The translations under genes and the position numbers were made by a program. Under the pieces are notes generated by a model, which was given only the letters and a program-made list of their open reading frames with translations, had not been told where the DNA came from and made no database searches. From positions 1-64,000 of the forward strand of contig CAIQHU010000005.1 of NCBI GenBank assembly GCA_903871735.1: 64,000 bases of DNA. Reading direction: 5' to 3'. Source of the DNA: an uncultured beta proteobacterium (lineage in GTDB: Bacteria; Pseudomonadota; Gammaproteobacteria; Burkholderiales; Burkholderiaceae). Shown here in pieces: positions 23,857 to 35,409 of this stretch (positions are counted from its first letter, which is position 1; each line of letters begins with the position of its first letter).

Positions 23857-24654
23857 ATGTCTTTGATTCATCCAACGGCAGTTGTTTCGCTAAAAGCACA
23901 AATAGATAGTTCGGTCAGTATTGGCCCGTATACGGTGATTGGCGAAAGTGTCAAGATTGGTGCAAGAACTAAAATTGGTTCTCACACGGTCATTGAAGGT
24001 TGTACTTCGATTGGGGAAGATAATACGATTAGCCACTTTACATCATTAGGCGGTGCTCCTCAGGACATGAAGTATCGTGGTGAGCCGACTGAACTCCAAA
24101 TAGGCAATCACAACACCATTCGTGAGTTCACTACCATTCATACGGGTACTATTCAAGATCAAGGTGTGACAAAGATTGGTCATCACAATTGGATTATGGC
24201 TTATGTCCATATTGCCCATGATTGTGTGGTGGGCGACCATACGATTTTCTCAAGTAATGCTCAGGTAGCTGGGCATGTCATTGTTGGGGATTGGGCTATC
24301 TTAGGCGGGATGTCTGGGGTACATCAGTTTGTCAGAATTGGCCAACACGCCATGCTTGGTGGAGCTTCTGCTTTAGTTCAAGATATTCCACCCTATGTTA
24401 TTGCTGCTGGCGATAAAGCCCAACCGCATGGTCTCAATGCTGAGGGCTTAAAGCGCCGTGGTTTTACACCAGAAACGATTGCGGTATTAAGAAACGCATA
24501 TCGCATTTTATATAAAGATGGTTTAACTTTTGATGAGGCTAAAGTAGCTATTGAGCAACTATGTCTTGATGAATCGTTATTGGCAGATTCCAGAATAAAA
24601 GTTCAAGAATTTTTGGAATTTATAGCCGCATCAACGCGGGGCATCATCCGTTAG
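23857..24654 (+). CDS. lpxA: Acyl-ACP--UDP-N-acetylglucosamine O-acyltransferase
   Basis: LpxA catalyses the first acylation of lipid A synthesis. The ORF track extends the frame back to 23797 inside fabZ. The family start is the ATG at 23857 ([10 protein letters not shown]), giving 265 residues, close to 262 in E. coli. Hexapeptide repeats form the beta-helix, the catalytic His is in [13 protein letters not shown], and [12 protein letters not shown] marks the C-terminal helical domain. One base separates it from the fabZ stop, and lpxB follows almost at once. Confidence 0.97.
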   Translation: MSLIHPTAVVSLKAQIDSSVSIGPYTVIGESVKIGARTKIGSHTVIEGCTSIGEDNTISHFTSLGGAPQDMKYRGEPTELQIGNHNTIREFTTIHTGTIQDQGVTKIGHHNWIMAYVHIAHDCVVGDHTIFSSNAQVAGHVIVGDWAILGGMSGVHQFVRIGQHAMLGGASALVQDIPPYVIAAGDKAQPHGLNAEGLKRRGFTPETIAVLRNAYRILYKDGLTFDEAKVAIEQLCLDESLLADSRIKVQEFLEFIAASTRGIIR

Positions 24655-24663
24655 TTGGTTTCT

Positions 24664-25851
24664 ATGCAACCCTTAATTACTTGCGTTGCTGGCGAGCCGT
24701 CGGGAGATTTATTAGGTAGTGAGTTAATCGCTGCTTGTCTTAGTCATCCCGACTTGGCACATGCAAGACTAGTTGGCATTGGTGGGCCCCATATGCAAGC
24801 TGAAGGGTTTACGTCTAAGTGGCCAATGGATCAGCTCAGTGTGAGAGGGTATGTTGAAGCTTTAAAGCAATTACCGGGTATATTGAAAATTCGCTTTGAG
24901 CTTGTGCAAGAAATTCAAAGAAATCGGCCAGATATCTATATCGGCATTGATGCACCGGACTTTAACTTAACTGTTGAAAAGAAATGTCGCGCCTTAAAAA
25001 TTCCTACGATACATTATATTAGCCCATCGATATGGGCGTGGCGTGGCGGCAGAATTCATGGCATTAAAAAAGCTGTTGATCATATGCTTTGTATATTTCC
25101 ATTTGAGCCAAAAATTTATCATGATGCAGGTATTGCAGCGACCTATGTCGGACACCCACTAGCCAGTATGATTCCTCGCAAGCCCAGCCCAGAGCTTGCT
25201 AAAAAGAAATTATTTGATCTTGGTTTTTTAGAGAGTACGGCGATTCTTGCAAATGAAACTGTGATTGCTGTTTTACCAGGCAGTAGGAAGTCTGAGATTT
25301 CCTATATTGCTCCAGGATTCTTTCAAACGATCCAAGCAATTGATCACATGCATAGTGGCCCAGTCCGATTTTTAGTACCTGTTGCCAAGCCCTTCTTGCA
25401 AGCACCTTTACAGCGATTAAAAGAAACAGTGCAGCGCGCTCGTCCCAATATTCAGATTCATTTGATACCTGAGAATTCAAGTTTAATTTTAGAGGCGGCC
25501 GATGTGGTTTTAATTGCCAGTGGAACGGCGACCTTAGAGGCTGCTCTGTGGAAAAAGCCCATGGTCATTTCTTACTCTGTGCCATGGTTAACTGCCACAA
25601 TCATGCGTAAGCAAGGTTATTTACCGTATGTCGGCTTGCCCAATATTTTGTGTCAGGATTTTGTTGTTCCGGAGTTTTTACAAGAAGATGCTGTCCCGCA
25701 AGAAATGGCCAAAGCAATTTTACATTGGCTCAATCAACCATCCCAAGTTGCCCAGTTAGTGGATCGTTTTGAAGACTTACATCAGCAATTAACTATGCCA
25801 ACCCGCACATTGTTGGCTCAGGCAATCCTTAATACCATGTTGCATAAATAA
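24664..25851 (+). CDS. lpxB: Lipid-A-disaccharide synthase
   Basis: LpxB joins UDP-2,3-diacylglucosamine and lipid X to form the lipid A disaccharide. It is a GT-B, GT19 glycosyltransferase at the inner membrane face. The conserved CVAGEPSGDLLGS opens the protein, SPSIWAWRGGRIHGIKK and AATYVGHPLA follow, and the donor site shows LPGSRKSEI and ASGTATLEAAL. The ORF track starts at a TTG at 24655. The ATG at 24664 is preferred because homologues begin a few residues before the CVAGEPSGD motif. The length is then 395 residues. Confidence 0.97.
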   Translation: MQPLITCVAGEPSGDLLGSELIAACLSHPDLAHARLVGIGGPHMQAEGFTSKWPMDQLSVRGYVEALKQLPGILKIRFELVQEIQRNRPDIYIGIDAPDFNLTVEKKCRALKIPTIHYISPSIWAWRGGRIHGIKKAVDHMLCIFPFEPKIYHDAGIAATYVGHPLASMIPRKPSPELAKKKLFDLGFLESTAILANETVIAVLPGSRKSEISYIAPGFFQTIQAIDHMHSGPVRFLVPVAKPFLQAPLQRLKETVQRARPNIQIHLIPENSSLILEAADVVLIASGTATLEAALWKKPMVISYSVPWLTATIMRKQGYLPYVGLPNILCQDFVVPEFLQEDAVPQEMAKAILHWLNQPSQVAQLVDRFEDLHQQLTMPTRTLLAQAILNTMLHK

Positions 25852-25852
25852 G

Positions 25853-26443
25853 ATGCTTGATGAGTCATGCCGATTAATTTGTGGAATTGATGAGGCAGGA
25901 AGAGGCCCTTTAATTGGTAACGTGGTCGCCGGTGCAGTGATATTGGATGATAAAAAACCTATTTTTGGCTTACAAGATTCCAAAAAGTTAAGCGCTGCTA
26001 AAAGAAATCAACTATATGAATTAATTATTCAGAATTCTCTTGCTTGGGGTGTAGGTCAAGCAAGTCCTGCAGAAATTGATCGCTTAAATATTTTGCAAGC
26101 CACCATGTTGGCAATGCAACGTGCCTTAGATCATCTGATGAAGCAGTTTATGATCAGGCCAAATCTGGTTTTAGTAGACGGGAATCGTTGCCCAGATATA
26201 GCTGTTCCATCGCAGGCAATTATTCATGGCGATGCCTCAACACCGGTTATTTCTGCAGCCTCGATTCTTGCTAAGGTCACTAGAGATCGCCAGATGGCGA
26301 CACTAGACCAAGAATACCCCTTGTACGGTTTTAAGGACCACCAGGGATATCCTACGAAGAGGCATCTAGAGATGATTCACCAATTAGGATTAATACCAGG
26401 TTATCGATTAACATTTGGGCCTATTAAGAAACTACTTCTATAA
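25853..26443 (+). CDS. rnhB: Ribonuclease HII
   Basis: RNase HII removes ribonucleotides from DNA and RNA primers. The 196-residue protein has the DE active-site start CGIDEAGRGPLIGNVVAGAV (Asp13 and Glu14), LVDGNRCP with the third acidic residue, and SAASILAKVTRDR. The length matches E. coli (198). It begins one base after the lpxB stop, the usual lpxB-rnhB order, and is followed by an RNA methyltransferase gene. Confidence 0.97.
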   Translation: MLDESCRLICGIDEAGRGPLIGNVVAGAVILDDKKPIFGLQDSKKLSAAKRNQLYELIIQNSLAWGVGQASPAEIDRLNILQATMLAMQRALDHLMKQFMIRPNLVLVDGNRCPDIAVPSQAIIHGDASTPVISAASILAKVTRDRQMATLDQEYPLYGFKDHQGYPTKRHLEMIHQLGLIPGYRLTFGPIKKLLL

Positions 26444-26453
26444 AGGATAATTG

Positions 26454-27311
26454 ATGGCGGATAATTTGATGAATTATTTTAGATGGGTTGAATCAAAAAA
26501 TAATGATCTTGTAAAACAGTTAATGGTACATCAGGTTGGTGGGCGAAGCGCTGCCAAATTACGTAAGGAGCAGACCCTGACACTTTTAGAGGGGACGCAC
26601 CTCTTAGACTCTTGGTACCGTGCCGGCCATAGTTCTTCGTTAAAAACAATTATTACCAACCCAGCAAGTTTAGATTTACCAGAAGTTAAGGAGTTGATAA
26701 CTTGTTTAGTGAACGATTCGATTTCAAATTCCGTCTTGAACTATGACTTTGTCTTATTGAAAGAAAGCCTAGTCAAAGCAGTTTCAGCCTTTCAGACAGG
26801 CCCTTTTTTACTAGCATTAGTAGAGGTTAAGAATTCTAATCAAATCGAATTAAACCAAGACTTAGTGATTTTGGATGGCGTACAAGATGCTGGGAATGTT
26901 GGAAATATATTAAGGACTAGCGCCGCAGCAGGTTTTCGACAAATTATTTGCTTACCAGGAACTGCTTGCCCATGGTCAAATAAAGTGTTGCGCGCGGGGA
27001 TGGGAGCGCAAGCAGTATTAGAAATCTCGGAAGATTTTTATACCGTGGAAGACATCTCGCAAATACCAATACCTCTTTTAAGTACCCAATTACAAGGGAA
27101 ATTATCCTTGTTCGAGATGCATGATCTCTTATCAAGTCCTGTTGCTTGGGTTTTTGGTAATGAAGGTTTTGGGGTTTCCAAGTTGATTCAAGAAATCTCG
27201 CAAGGTGTCAGGATCCCACAGGAGTCTCGAGTTGAATCACTCAATGTTGCGTCTGCTGCAGCAATTTGTTTATTTGAGACCATGCGAGTTCGACTGCACC
27301 ATACAGCATAG
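26454..27311 (+). CDS. TrmH/SpoU-family RNA 2'-O-methyltransferase
   Basis: The C-terminal half has the three SPOUT motifs: LDGVQDAGNVGNILRTSAAA, WVFGNEGFGVS and VESLNVASAAAICLFE. These form the knotted AdoMet site of rRNA or tRNA ribose methylases. The N-terminal region (LRKEQTLTLLEGTHLLDSW) resembles the SpoU substrate-binding domain. The target base cannot be read from the sequence, and RlmB-like or TsnR-like activity are both possible. The ATG at 26454 has AAAGGA 6 bases upstream, better than the TTG at 26451 in the track. The 285-residue protein faces ppsR tail to tail. Confidence 0.9.
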   Translation: MADNLMNYFRWVESKNNDLVKQLMVHQVGGRSAAKLRKEQTLTLLEGTHLLDSWYRAGHSSSLKTIITNPASLDLPEVKELITCLVNDSISNSVLNYDFVLLKESLVKAVSAFQTGPFLLALVEVKNSNQIELNQDLVILDGVQDAGNVGNILRTSAAAGFRQIICLPGTACPWSNKVLRAGMGAQAVLEISEDFYTVEDISQIPIPLLSTQLQGKLSLFEMHDLLSSPVAWVFGNEGFGVSKLIQEISQGVRIPQESRVESLNVASAAAICLFETMRVRLHHTA

Positions 27312-27339
27312 TTTGATAGATACCATTTGCTACCCCGGT

Positions 27340-27369
27340 GGGATATATGCTGATGGGATACATACTGAT
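27340..27369 (+). repeat. Two-copy 15-base tandem repeat between the methyltransferase gene and ppsR
   Basis: GGGATATATGCTGAT (27340-27354) is followed immediately by GGGATACATACTGAT (27355-27369), 13 of 15 positions identical. A weaker third copy (CGGATTAGT) runs into the ppsR stop codon. The repeat lies in the 62-base convergent gap and has no hairpin or T tract, so it does not look like a terminator. Confidence 0.7.
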
Positions 27370-27373
27370 CGGA

Positions 27374-28198
27374 TTAGTAAACAGTTTTGTCTGACTTGAG
27401 TACTTGCAGGATTGTAGTTGAGATCTCTTCGATAGATTTATGCGTTGAGGAAATTGACGGGATATTTTCTCTTTGCATCATCGCTTCTGCCTCATTGACC
27501 TCATATCGGCAGTTTTCCTGGCTTGCATATTTACTGCCCGGTCTTCTTTCATTGCGAATTTCTGATAACCGTTTGGCATTGATCGTTAGGCCAAATAGTT
27601 TGGCATGATATTGCGGAAGTTCTTTGGGAAGGGTGCCTCTCTCAAAATCTTCAGGTATTAAGGGATAGTTCGCGGACTTGATGCCGTACTGCATCGCTAA
27701 ATAAAGAGAAGTTGGTGTTTTACCGCTTCTGGAGACACCAACTAGGATAACTTCTGCTTCATCAAGATTTTGATGTGACTGGCCATCATCATGCGCCAAG
27801 GAAAAGTTAATCGCTTCAATACGATTTTTATAACCTTCGGTTTCAATATTTTGATGAAAGCGACCAATAGCATGCGTAGATTTCAGATTCAATTCGATCT
27901 CTAGAGGGGCGACAAATGTATTAAACATATCCATCACGAGTGCATTTGAGGCATGAATAATTTGATTAATTTCTGGGTTGACCAGAGTTGAAAATACAAT
28001 TGGTTTCGTACCTGTTTTTTGGGCAATTTGATCAATATCAAACTTGGCTTTTAGAGCTTTTTCGAGAGTATTCACAAAGGGCATACGAATTTGTTTAAAA
28101 GACGTTTCAAATTGAGCCAAGATAGAGTGACTAAAAGTTTCAGCTGTAATGCCTGTGCCATCAGAAACAATTAAAACGGTGCGGGGATTTGAAGTCAT
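27374..28198 (-). CDS. ppsR: PEP synthase regulatory protein (kinase/pyrophosphorylase, DUF299)
   Basis: PpsR inactivates PEP synthase by ADP-dependent phosphorylation and reactivates it by Pi-dependent phosphorolysis. The 274-residue protein carries the P-loop GVSRSGKTPTSLYLA at about residues 152-166 and the family start VLIVSDGTGITAETF. It is divergent from ppsA, its target, with 70 bases between the two starts. This is the classic pairing and makes the function secure. Confidence 0.96.
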   Translation of the reverse strand: MTSNPRTVLIVSDGTGITAETFSHSILAQFETSFKQIRMPFVNTLEKALKAKFDIDQIAQKTGTKPIVFSTLVNPEINQIIHASNALVMDMFNTFVAPLEIELNLKSTHAIGRFHQNIETEGYKNRIEAINFSLAHDDGQSHQNLDEAEVILVGVSRSGKTPTSLYLAMQYGIKSANYPLIPEDFERGTLPKELPQYHAKLFGLTINAKRLSEIRNERRPGSKYASQENCRYEVNEAEAMMQRENIPSISSTHKSIEEISTTILQVLKSDKTVY

Positions 28199-28268
28199 CG
28201 TCTATTAGGCTGATAAAATATGGAAATTATGAGTATTATGCGGATTTTTAATTTTTAAGAGAGTTTTT

Positions 28269-30647
28269 ATGTTCAACGTATCCCATCAAAATGCTTATGT
28301 TATACCTTTTGAAGAACTTCGGATGGCCGATGTCGAGTTAGTCGGTGGTAAGAATGCTTCCTTAGGAGAAATGATTTCGCAGCTTCATTCTAAAGGAGTT
28401 CGCGTACCGACTGGTTTTGCTACAACAGCGCTGGCCTTTCGAGAGTTTTTAGACCATCACCAGTTAACCCAAAAAATTGCCGAGCGGCTAGAACTTTTAA
28501 ACGTCGATGATGTAAAGGCGCTAGCTTTGGCTGGAGAGGAGATCCGTCATTGGATTACTCAAGTACCATTTCAGCCCCAATTAGAGGCTCAGATACGCCA
28601 GTCTTTTGCTCTGTTAGATGGCCAAGGAAATGGCTCTTACGCCGTACGGTCGTCGGCAACTGCAGAGGACTTACCAGATGCATCTTTCGCTGGTCAGCAA
28701 GAAAGCTATCTCAATGTCGTTGGCATTGATGATATTTTGTTACGCATCAAGGAGGTTTTTGCCTCTTTATACAATGACCGCGCTATCTCTTATCGAGTTC
28801 ATAAGGGTTTTATTCATGCCGATGTAGCATTATCTGCAGGAATTCAACGCATGGTTAGATCTGATTTAGCTGCATCTGGGGTCATGTTTACCTTGGATAC
28901 TGAGTCTGGCTTTAAAGAAGCAGTCTTTATTACATCTAGTTACGGTTTAGGCGAGACCGTTGTTCAAGGGGCAGTCAATCCGGATGAGTTTTATGTGTTT
29001 AAGCATGCCTTACGAACTGGTAAATATCCGATTATTCGCCGTAATTTAGGTTCAAAATTAATCCAAATGACTTTTACGCAACCCGGTGAAACTGGACGAG
29101 TAAAGACGATTGATGTGCCTCTAGAGGCTCGGAACCGTTATTCACTAAATGATGCAGATATTATTGAATTATCGCAATATGCATTAATCATCGAGGAACA
29201 TTATGGTCGCCCAATGGATATTGAGTGGGGTAAAGACGGTCTTGACCAAAAGATTTATATCTTGCAAGCTAGGCCAGAAACTGTCAAAAGTCAGCAATCG
29301 GCACAATTAGATTTGCAGTACAAATTAAAAGGGCAGTCAAAATTATTAACGCATGGGCGGGCCATTGGCCAAAAAATTGGTGCAGGGCCAGTTCGAATCA
29401 TTCGTGATGTATCGGAAATGGATCGAGTGCAAGTGGGCGATGTTTTAGTTGCTGATATGACCGATCCAAATTGGGAACCGGTCATGAAACGAGCGGCTGC
29501 AATTATTACTAACCGAGGTGGACGTACCTGTCACGCGGCAATTATTGCAAGAGAGCTTGGTGTACCTGCAGTAGTTGGTTGTGGTGATGCGACGGAGGTT
29601 TTAAAAGATGGCATGATGGTGACGGTTTCCTGCGCTGAGGGTGATGAAGGCAATGTTTATGACGGCCTTGTGGAGATGGAGGTGAGTGAGGTTCATCATG
29701 GCGTGTTACCTGAGATTCCCTTAAAAATTATGATGAATATCGGTAATCCGCAGTTGGCATTTAACTTTTGCCAATTACCGAATGAGGGTGTGGGTTTGGC
29801 AAGGTTAGAGTTCATTATTAACAACAATATTGGTATTCATCCAAGCGCGATTTTGAATTATCCTAATATTGATGCTGATTTGAAGGTGGCAGTAGAGAGT
29901 GTTGCTCGCGGGCATTCAAGTCCATATGCCTTTTATGTTGACAAACTGTCTGAAGGTATCGCTACCATAGCAGCTGCCTTTTATCCAAAGCCTGTCATTG
30001 TGCGATTATCAGATTTCAAATCCAATGAATATAAAAAATTGATTGGTGGCTCTCGGTATGAGCCAGATGAGGAAAATCCCATGTTAGGCTTTCGAGGCGC
30101 CTCGCGTTATATTTCAGCAGACTTTGCCAAGGCATTTGAAATGGAGTGCGTAGCGATTAAACGCGTGCGTAATGAGATGGGTTTGAACAATGTCGAATTA
30201 ATGATACCTTTTGTTCGAACCACTCAGCAAGCCGCTAAAGTGATTGAGTTATTGGCGAACAATGATTTAAAGAGGGGTCATAATGGCTTAAAAATTATTA
30301 TGATGTGCGAAATTCCTTCGAATGCTATTCTCGCTGAGGAGTTTTTAGAATATTTTGATGGATTCTCGATTGGATCGAATGATTTAACCCAATTAACCTT
30401 AGGTCTTGATCGTGACTCTGGGATGGAGTTATTAGCATTGGATTTTGACGAGCGAGATCCTGCTGTCTTAAATCTGATTGAAAAAGCCATTCGAGCCTGT
30501 CAAGCAAAGGGAAAATATGTTGGGATTTGTGGCCAAGGCCCCTCAGATCATCCTGACTTTGCAAAATGGTTATTAGATAAAGGCATTGCCTCGATGTCCC
30601 TTAACCCGGACACGGTAATTAGTACTTGGGAAGCCTTATCTAAATAA
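28269..30647 (+). CDS. ppsA: Phosphoenolpyruvate synthase
   Basis: PpsA converts pyruvate and ATP to PEP, AMP and Pi for gluconeogenesis. The 792-residue protein has the ATP-grasp N-terminal domain ([31 protein letters not shown]), the swivelling phosphohistidine domain with the catalytic His in [20 protein letters not shown], and the C-terminal PEP-binding barrel ending with GICGQGPSD, which holds the catalytic Cys. The AAGAGAG upstream of the ATG gives a ribosome site. A strong inverted repeat follows the stop. Confidence 0.98.
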   Translation: MFNVSHQNAYVIPFEELRMADVELVGGKNASLGEMISQLHSKGVRVPTGFATTALAFREFLDHHQLTQKIAERLELLNVDDVKALALAGEEIRHWITQVPFQPQLEAQIRQSFALLDGQGNGSYAVRSSATAEDLPDASFAGQQESYLNVVGIDDILLRIKEVFASLYNDRAISYRVHKGFIHADVALSAGIQRMVRSDLAASGVMFTLDTESGFKEAVFITSSYGLGETVVQGAVNPDEFYVFKHALRTGKYPIIRRNLGSKLIQMTFTQPGETGRVKTIDVPLEARNRYSLNDADIIELSQYALIIEEHYGRPMDIEWGKDGLDQKIYILQARPETVKSQQSAQLDLQYKLKGQSKLLTHGRAIGQKIGAGPVRIIRDVSEMDRVQVGDVLVADMTDPNWEPVMKRAAAIITNRGGRTCHAAIIARELGVPAVVGCGDATEVLKDGMMVTVSCAEGDEGNVYDGLVEMEVSEVHHGVLPEIPLKIMMNIGNPQLAFNFCQLPNEGVGLARLEFIINNNIGIHPSAILNYPNIDADLKVAVESVARGHSSPYAFYVDKLSEGIATIAAAFYPKPVIVRLSDFKSNEYKKLIGGSRYEPDEENPMLGFRGASRYISADFAKAFEMECVAIKRVRNEMGLNNVELMIPFVRTTQQAAKVIELLANNDLKRGHNGLKIIMMCEIPSNAILAEEFLEYFDGFSIGSNDLTQLTLGLDRDSGMELLALDFDERDPAVLNLIEKAIRACQAKGKYVGICGQGPSDHPDFAKWLLDKGIASMSLNPDTVISTWEALSK

Positions 30648-30661
30648 GCACCCGTCTGTTG

Positions 30662-30699
30662 CATAAAGCCTGAGGAATTTTGATTGCTTAGGCTTTATG
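30662..30699. terminator. Inverted repeat between convergent ppsA and smpB
   Basis: CATAAAGCCT (30662-30671) pairs perfectly with AGGCTTTATG (30690-30699). Three further pairs (GAG with CTT, one of them G-U) bring the stem to 13 pairs with a 12-base loop. It lies 15 bases after the ppsA stop and 46 bases after the smpB stop on the other strand. No T tract follows on either strand, so it may be a processing or Rho-assisted terminator rather than a classical intrinsic one. Confidence 0.5.
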
Positions 30700-30744
30700 T
30701 CAAGGTTTCACAAAACGGGGGGTAATTGCGCAGATGTAGGGCAA

Positions 30745-31197
30745 TCAGGTACTATATTTCCCTCGGCTGATTTGCGCTTTTTCACGGACCCAATCGCGAT
30801 CTTTTTCAGTTTGGCGCTTGTCAAATTGTTTTTTCCCCTTGGCTAGTCCTATTTCGCATTTGACTCTGCCGCGTGAATAATGCAGGTTCAGAGGGACGAT
30901 GGTGTAGCCACGTTGCTCTGTTTTACCAATAAGCTTATGTATTTCCTCGGTATGAAGAAGAAGTTTTCTAGTTCGGACCGGATCGGGGTGAATATGCGTT
31001 GAGGCCTCTGGCAGAGGGCTAATGTGGCAACCGATTAAATATAGCTCTGCTTGGCGCACCACAACATAGGCTTCTTTAATATTACCTCGCCCAGATCGGA
31101 TGGCTTTAACTTCCCAACCCTCTAAAACAAGACCTGCTTCCCAGCGATCCTCAATAAAGTAATCGAAAAAAGCTTTTTTATTTTCAACAATACTCAT
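30745..31197 (-). CDS. smpB: SsrA-binding protein SmpB
   Basis: SmpB binds tmRNA and brings it to stalled ribosomes for trans-translation. The 150-residue protein shows [20 protein letters not shown] at the start, [19 protein letters not shown], the central RTRKLLLH and the basic C-terminal tail [17 protein letters not shown]. The length is normal. tmRNA itself was not recognised in the window. It is divergent from ratA, a conserved pairing. Confidence 0.98.
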   Translation of the reverse strand: MSIVENKKAFFDYFIEDRWEAGLVLEGWEVKAIRSGRGNIKEAYVVVRQAELYLIGCHISPLPEASTHIHPDPVRTRKLLLHTEEIHKLIGKTEQRGYTIVPLNLHYSRGRVKCEIGLAKGKKQFDKRQTEKDRDWVREKAQISRGKYST

Positions 31198-31292
31198 GCA
31201 AGGATTATAGGGTGATTAGTAGACCACACTCCAAAAACGTAATTTTGAAAATTTGATCAATTCATTGATAAAATATGCCAATTAGGAGGATT

Positions 31293-31736
31293 ATGGCAAA
31301 TATACAAAAAACTCTACTGATTAGCCATTCTGCTTTGCGCATGTACGACTTAGTTACTGATATTGAAAAGTATCCTGAATTTCTCCCTTGGTGTGGTGGT
31401 GTGGATATTTTTCAATCAACGCCAGAACTCATGGAAGCCAAAATCTCGATTAACTTTAAGGGGATTAAGCAATTTTTTCATACAAAAAATCATCAAAAAG
31501 CTCCTCATACAATAGACATGCACTTTGTAGATGGCCCATTTAAAAACTTTGAGGGGCATTGGATTTTTACAGAATTACGGGCAGATGCTTGCAAAATTGA
31601 ATTTCAATTAAAGTACGAATTTTCCAATTTTTTACTTGATAAAGTGATTGGACCGGTATTTAGTATGATTGCCAATACTTTTGTAAATAGTTTTGTGCAA
31701 AGAGCGAATGATCTTTATGGTGAGAGAGATGAGTAA
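31293..31736 (+). CDS. ratA: START-domain protein RatA
   Basis: This is the RatA/coenzyme Q-binding COQ10-like family of START-fold proteins. The 147-residue sequence aligns with E. coli RatA through SALRMYDLVTDIEKYPEFLP and W, and with the C-terminal NTFVNSFVQRANDLYG. E. coli RatA has been described as blocking 70S association, but a role like that of Coq10 in quinone handling is also plausible. The ORF track starts at 31275. The ATG at 31293 follows AGGAGG and matches the family start. It overlaps rnfH by 8 bases. Confidence 0.9.
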   Translation: MANIQKTLLISHSALRMYDLVTDIEKYPEFLPWCGGVDIFQSTPELMEAKISINFKGIKQFFHTKNHQKAPHTIDMHFVDGPFKNFEGHWIFTELRADACKIEFQLKYEFSNFLLDKVIGPVFSMIANTFVNSFVQRANDLYGERDE

Positions 31737-32106
31737 AGCAGTTGCTAACTCGTTGTCGACGATTGAGGTTGAGCTTTGTGATGCGCGAGTCTTACCACCT
31801 CAGATCACTGTCCACCAAATTAAGTTGAACTCTAAGAAGTTAGAAACCACTTTATTGGAGGCCTTAGAGCAAATTGGACTAGTCACTAGTATGAATGATC
31901 CTATTTTTTTGAAAAAAGGGAGTGTTGGGGTATTTGGTGTTCCCCTGACCCATGATGCAACTATTTATGCGGGTGATCGTATCGAGTTATATCGACCTAT
32001 CCTCATTGATCCTAAAACCATTCGAAGAAAAAAAGCCAACCAGAATAAAGATGCCGTTTTACAAGAAAAAGCAAAAAAAAGGGCTATTAGCCGTGCTATT
32101 CGATAA
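31729..32106 (+). CDS. rnfH: RnfH-family ubiquitin-fold protein
   Basis: RnfH is a small beta-grasp protein of unknown precise role, always next to ratA. Visible features are IEVELCDARVLPPQITVHQIKL, the GSVGVFG turn and GDRIELYRPILIDPKTIRRKK. The ORF track runs back to a TTG at 31693. The ATG at 31729 (125 residues) overlaps the ratA stop as ATGAGTAA and is the likely start. It has a basic C-terminal tail (KAKKRAISRAIR). guaB follows after 54 bases. Confidence 0.9.
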   Translation: MSKAVANSLSTIEVELCDARVLPPQITVHQIKLNSKKLETTLLEALEQIGLVTSMNDPIFLKKGSVGVFGVPLTHDATIYAGDRIELYRPILIDPKTIRRKKANQNKDAVLQEKAKKRAISRAIR

Positions 32107-32131
32107 TCAGGAGTCTCTCTTTTAAACCATT

Positions 32132-33624
<1,493 letters not shown>

Positions 33625-33645
33625 TCGTATTTAAAAAAATTTACT

Positions 33646-35253
33646 GTGCACGATAAGATACTGATTCTGGATTTTGGCTCGCAAGTCACACAACTCATCG
33701 CTAGAAGAGTGAGAGATTCAAAAGTTCTTGCAGAAATTTTTCCGTTTGATATTGATTCGGAACGGCTAAAAAAAATAGTTCAAACGGAGCAGGTTCGTGG
33801 AATTATCTTATCAGGAGGCCCAAATTCTGTAACAGAGGGTGATACGCCAAGGGCTCCAGAGATAGTTTTTAACTTAGGCGTCCCCTTGCTGGGTATTTGC
33901 TATGGCATGCAGACTATGGCTGAGCAGTTAGGTGGTGCAGTTCAAACAGCCCATGCTCTTGGTAAGTCTAGAGAGTTCGGTTATGCTGAAGTTCGAGCTC
34001 GAGGCCATACTAAATTGCTCGATCAAATTCAAGATTTCACTACGAATGATGGTCATGGGATCCTCAAAGTTTGGATGAGTCATGGTGATTCTGTAACAAG
34101 AATGCCCAGTGGCTTTAAATTGATGGCATCGACTGATTCCTGTCCGGTAGCAGGCATGGCAGATGAAGAGAGGAAATTTTATGCTGTCCAGTTCCATCCA
34201 GAAGTAACACATACCCTTCAGGGTGTTGCGATATTAGAGCGCTTCGTGCAGCAAATCTGTGCTTGTAAGCCTGACTGGCAAATGGGTGATTATATTACTG
34301 AAGCCATTGCATCTATTCGTCAACAAGTCGGAACTGATGAGGTAATTTTGGGTTTATCCGGTGGCGTAGATAGCTCTGTTGCTGCAGCTTTAATTCACCG
34401 GGCTATTGGAGACCAACTCACTTGTGTTTTTGTCGATCACGGCTTATTACGTCTGAATGAAGCAGAAATGGTTTTAGATATGTTTTCGCGCAACCTTGGC
34501 GTAAAAGTTATTCATGTAGATGCATCCAAGCAATTTTTTAATCAGTTGCATGGCGTTGCTGATCCTGAGAAAAAAAGAAAGATTATCGGCAAAGAGTTTA
34601 TTGAAGTCTTTCAAAATGAATCAGCAAAAATTGCTAATGCAAAATGGTTAGCACAGGGTACGATCTATCCTGATGTTATCGAATCTGCTGGGCAGGGAAA
34701 AAAAGGCGCTCATACGATTAAAAGCCATCACAATGTTGGTGGTTTACCCGATGACATGAATCTTCTTTTACTAGAACCTTTACGTGAATTATTCAAAGAT
34801 GAAGTCCGTAAATTAGGTATCGAATTAGGATTACCTCCTGAAATGGTACATCGTCATCCATTTCCAGGTCCAGGACTTGCTGTCAGGATATTAGGTGAAG
34901 TAAAGGTAGAATTTGCTGAAATTTTAAAAAGGGCTGATGCAATATTTATTGAAGAATTACATAAATGGATTGAACCAGTTTCGAAAAAAAGCTGGTATGA
35001 CTTAACTAGCCAGGCATTTGCAGTTTTTCTACCGGTTAAATCTGTAGGGGTGATGGGCGATGGCAGAACTTACGAATATGTTGTTGCACTTCGAGCAGTC
35101 CAAACCTTAGATTTTATGACGGCTCAATGGGCCCATTTGCCACACGATCTTTTAGGACATGTCTCCAATAGAATTATTAATGAAGTACATGGAATTAATC
35201 GTGTCGTTTATGATATTTCGGGTAAGCCACCAGCTACTATTGAGTGGGAATGA
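33646..35253 (+). CDS. guaA: GMP synthase (glutamine-hydrolysing)
   Basis: GuaA aminates XMP to GMP. The 535-residue protein has an N-terminal class I amidotransferase (catalytic Cys in [11 protein letters not shown], His-Glu in QFHPEVTHT), the PP-loop [16 protein letters not shown] and the C-terminal dimerisation domain with [19 protein letters not shown]. The start is a GTG with no evident Shine-Dalgarno, set by the family start [12 protein letters not shown]. The 3' end GAGTGGGAATGA encodes the conserved IEWE end and is of the kind used by guaA-specific integrases. Accessory genes follow it. Confidence 0.98.
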   Translation: MHDKILILDFGSQVTQLIARRVRDSKVLAEIFPFDIDSERLKKIVQTEQVRGIILSGGPNSVTEGDTPRAPEIVFNLGVPLLGICYGMQTMAEQLGGAVQTAHALGKSREFGYAEVRARGHTKLLDQIQDFTTNDGHGILKVWMSHGDSVTRMPSGFKLMASTDSCPVAGMADEERKFYAVQFHPEVTHTLQGVAILERFVQQICACKPDWQMGDYITEAIASIRQQVGTDEVILGLSGGVDSSVAAALIHRAIGDQLTCVFVDHGLLRLNEAEMVLDMFSRNLGVKVIHVDASKQFFNQLHGVADPEKKRKIIGKEFIEVFQNESAKIANAKWLAQGTIYPDVIESAGQGKKGAHTIKSHHNVGGLPDDMNLLLLEPLRELFKDEVRKLGIELGLPPEMVHRHPFPGPGLAVRILGEVKVEFAEILKRADAIFIEELHKWIEPVSKKSWYDLTSQAFAVFLPVKSVGVMGDGRTYEYVVALRAVQTLDFMTAQWAHLPHDLLGHVSNRIINEVHGINRVVYDISGKPPATIEWE

Positions 35254-35324
35254 CGGGAATTTTTAAGTAGCTGATTGGTAGGGACTTTTATTTTTTAAGT
35301 GTCAATCCAAGAAATCACTAAGCT

Positions 35325-35405
35325 ATTGATTTTATTGATTTTGAGATTTTTAAGTTACACATAAACTTACACATTCGAGACACTACTCGAAATCATAGTT
35401 ACACA
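35325..35405 (+). repeat. Cluster of short direct and inverted repeats behind guaA
   Basis: ATTGATTTT occurs twice in tandem (35325-35342). TTACACAT occurs at 35355 and 35367, and TTACACA recurs at 35399. A perfect inverted repeat TTCGAG-ACACTA-CTCGAA lies at 35374-35391. The set sits between guaA and the toxin remnant. It may be an old promoter/operator of the toxin-antitoxin pair or a recombination scar. Confidence 0.55.
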
Positions 35406-35409
35406 ATGG

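Noticed and set aside
31293-32106. ratA-rnfH as a toxin-antitoxin system
   Set aside because: The pair is sometimes labelled so, but both are conserved single-copy core genes in proteobacteria and the operon runs into guaB. I treat them as housekeeping genes.
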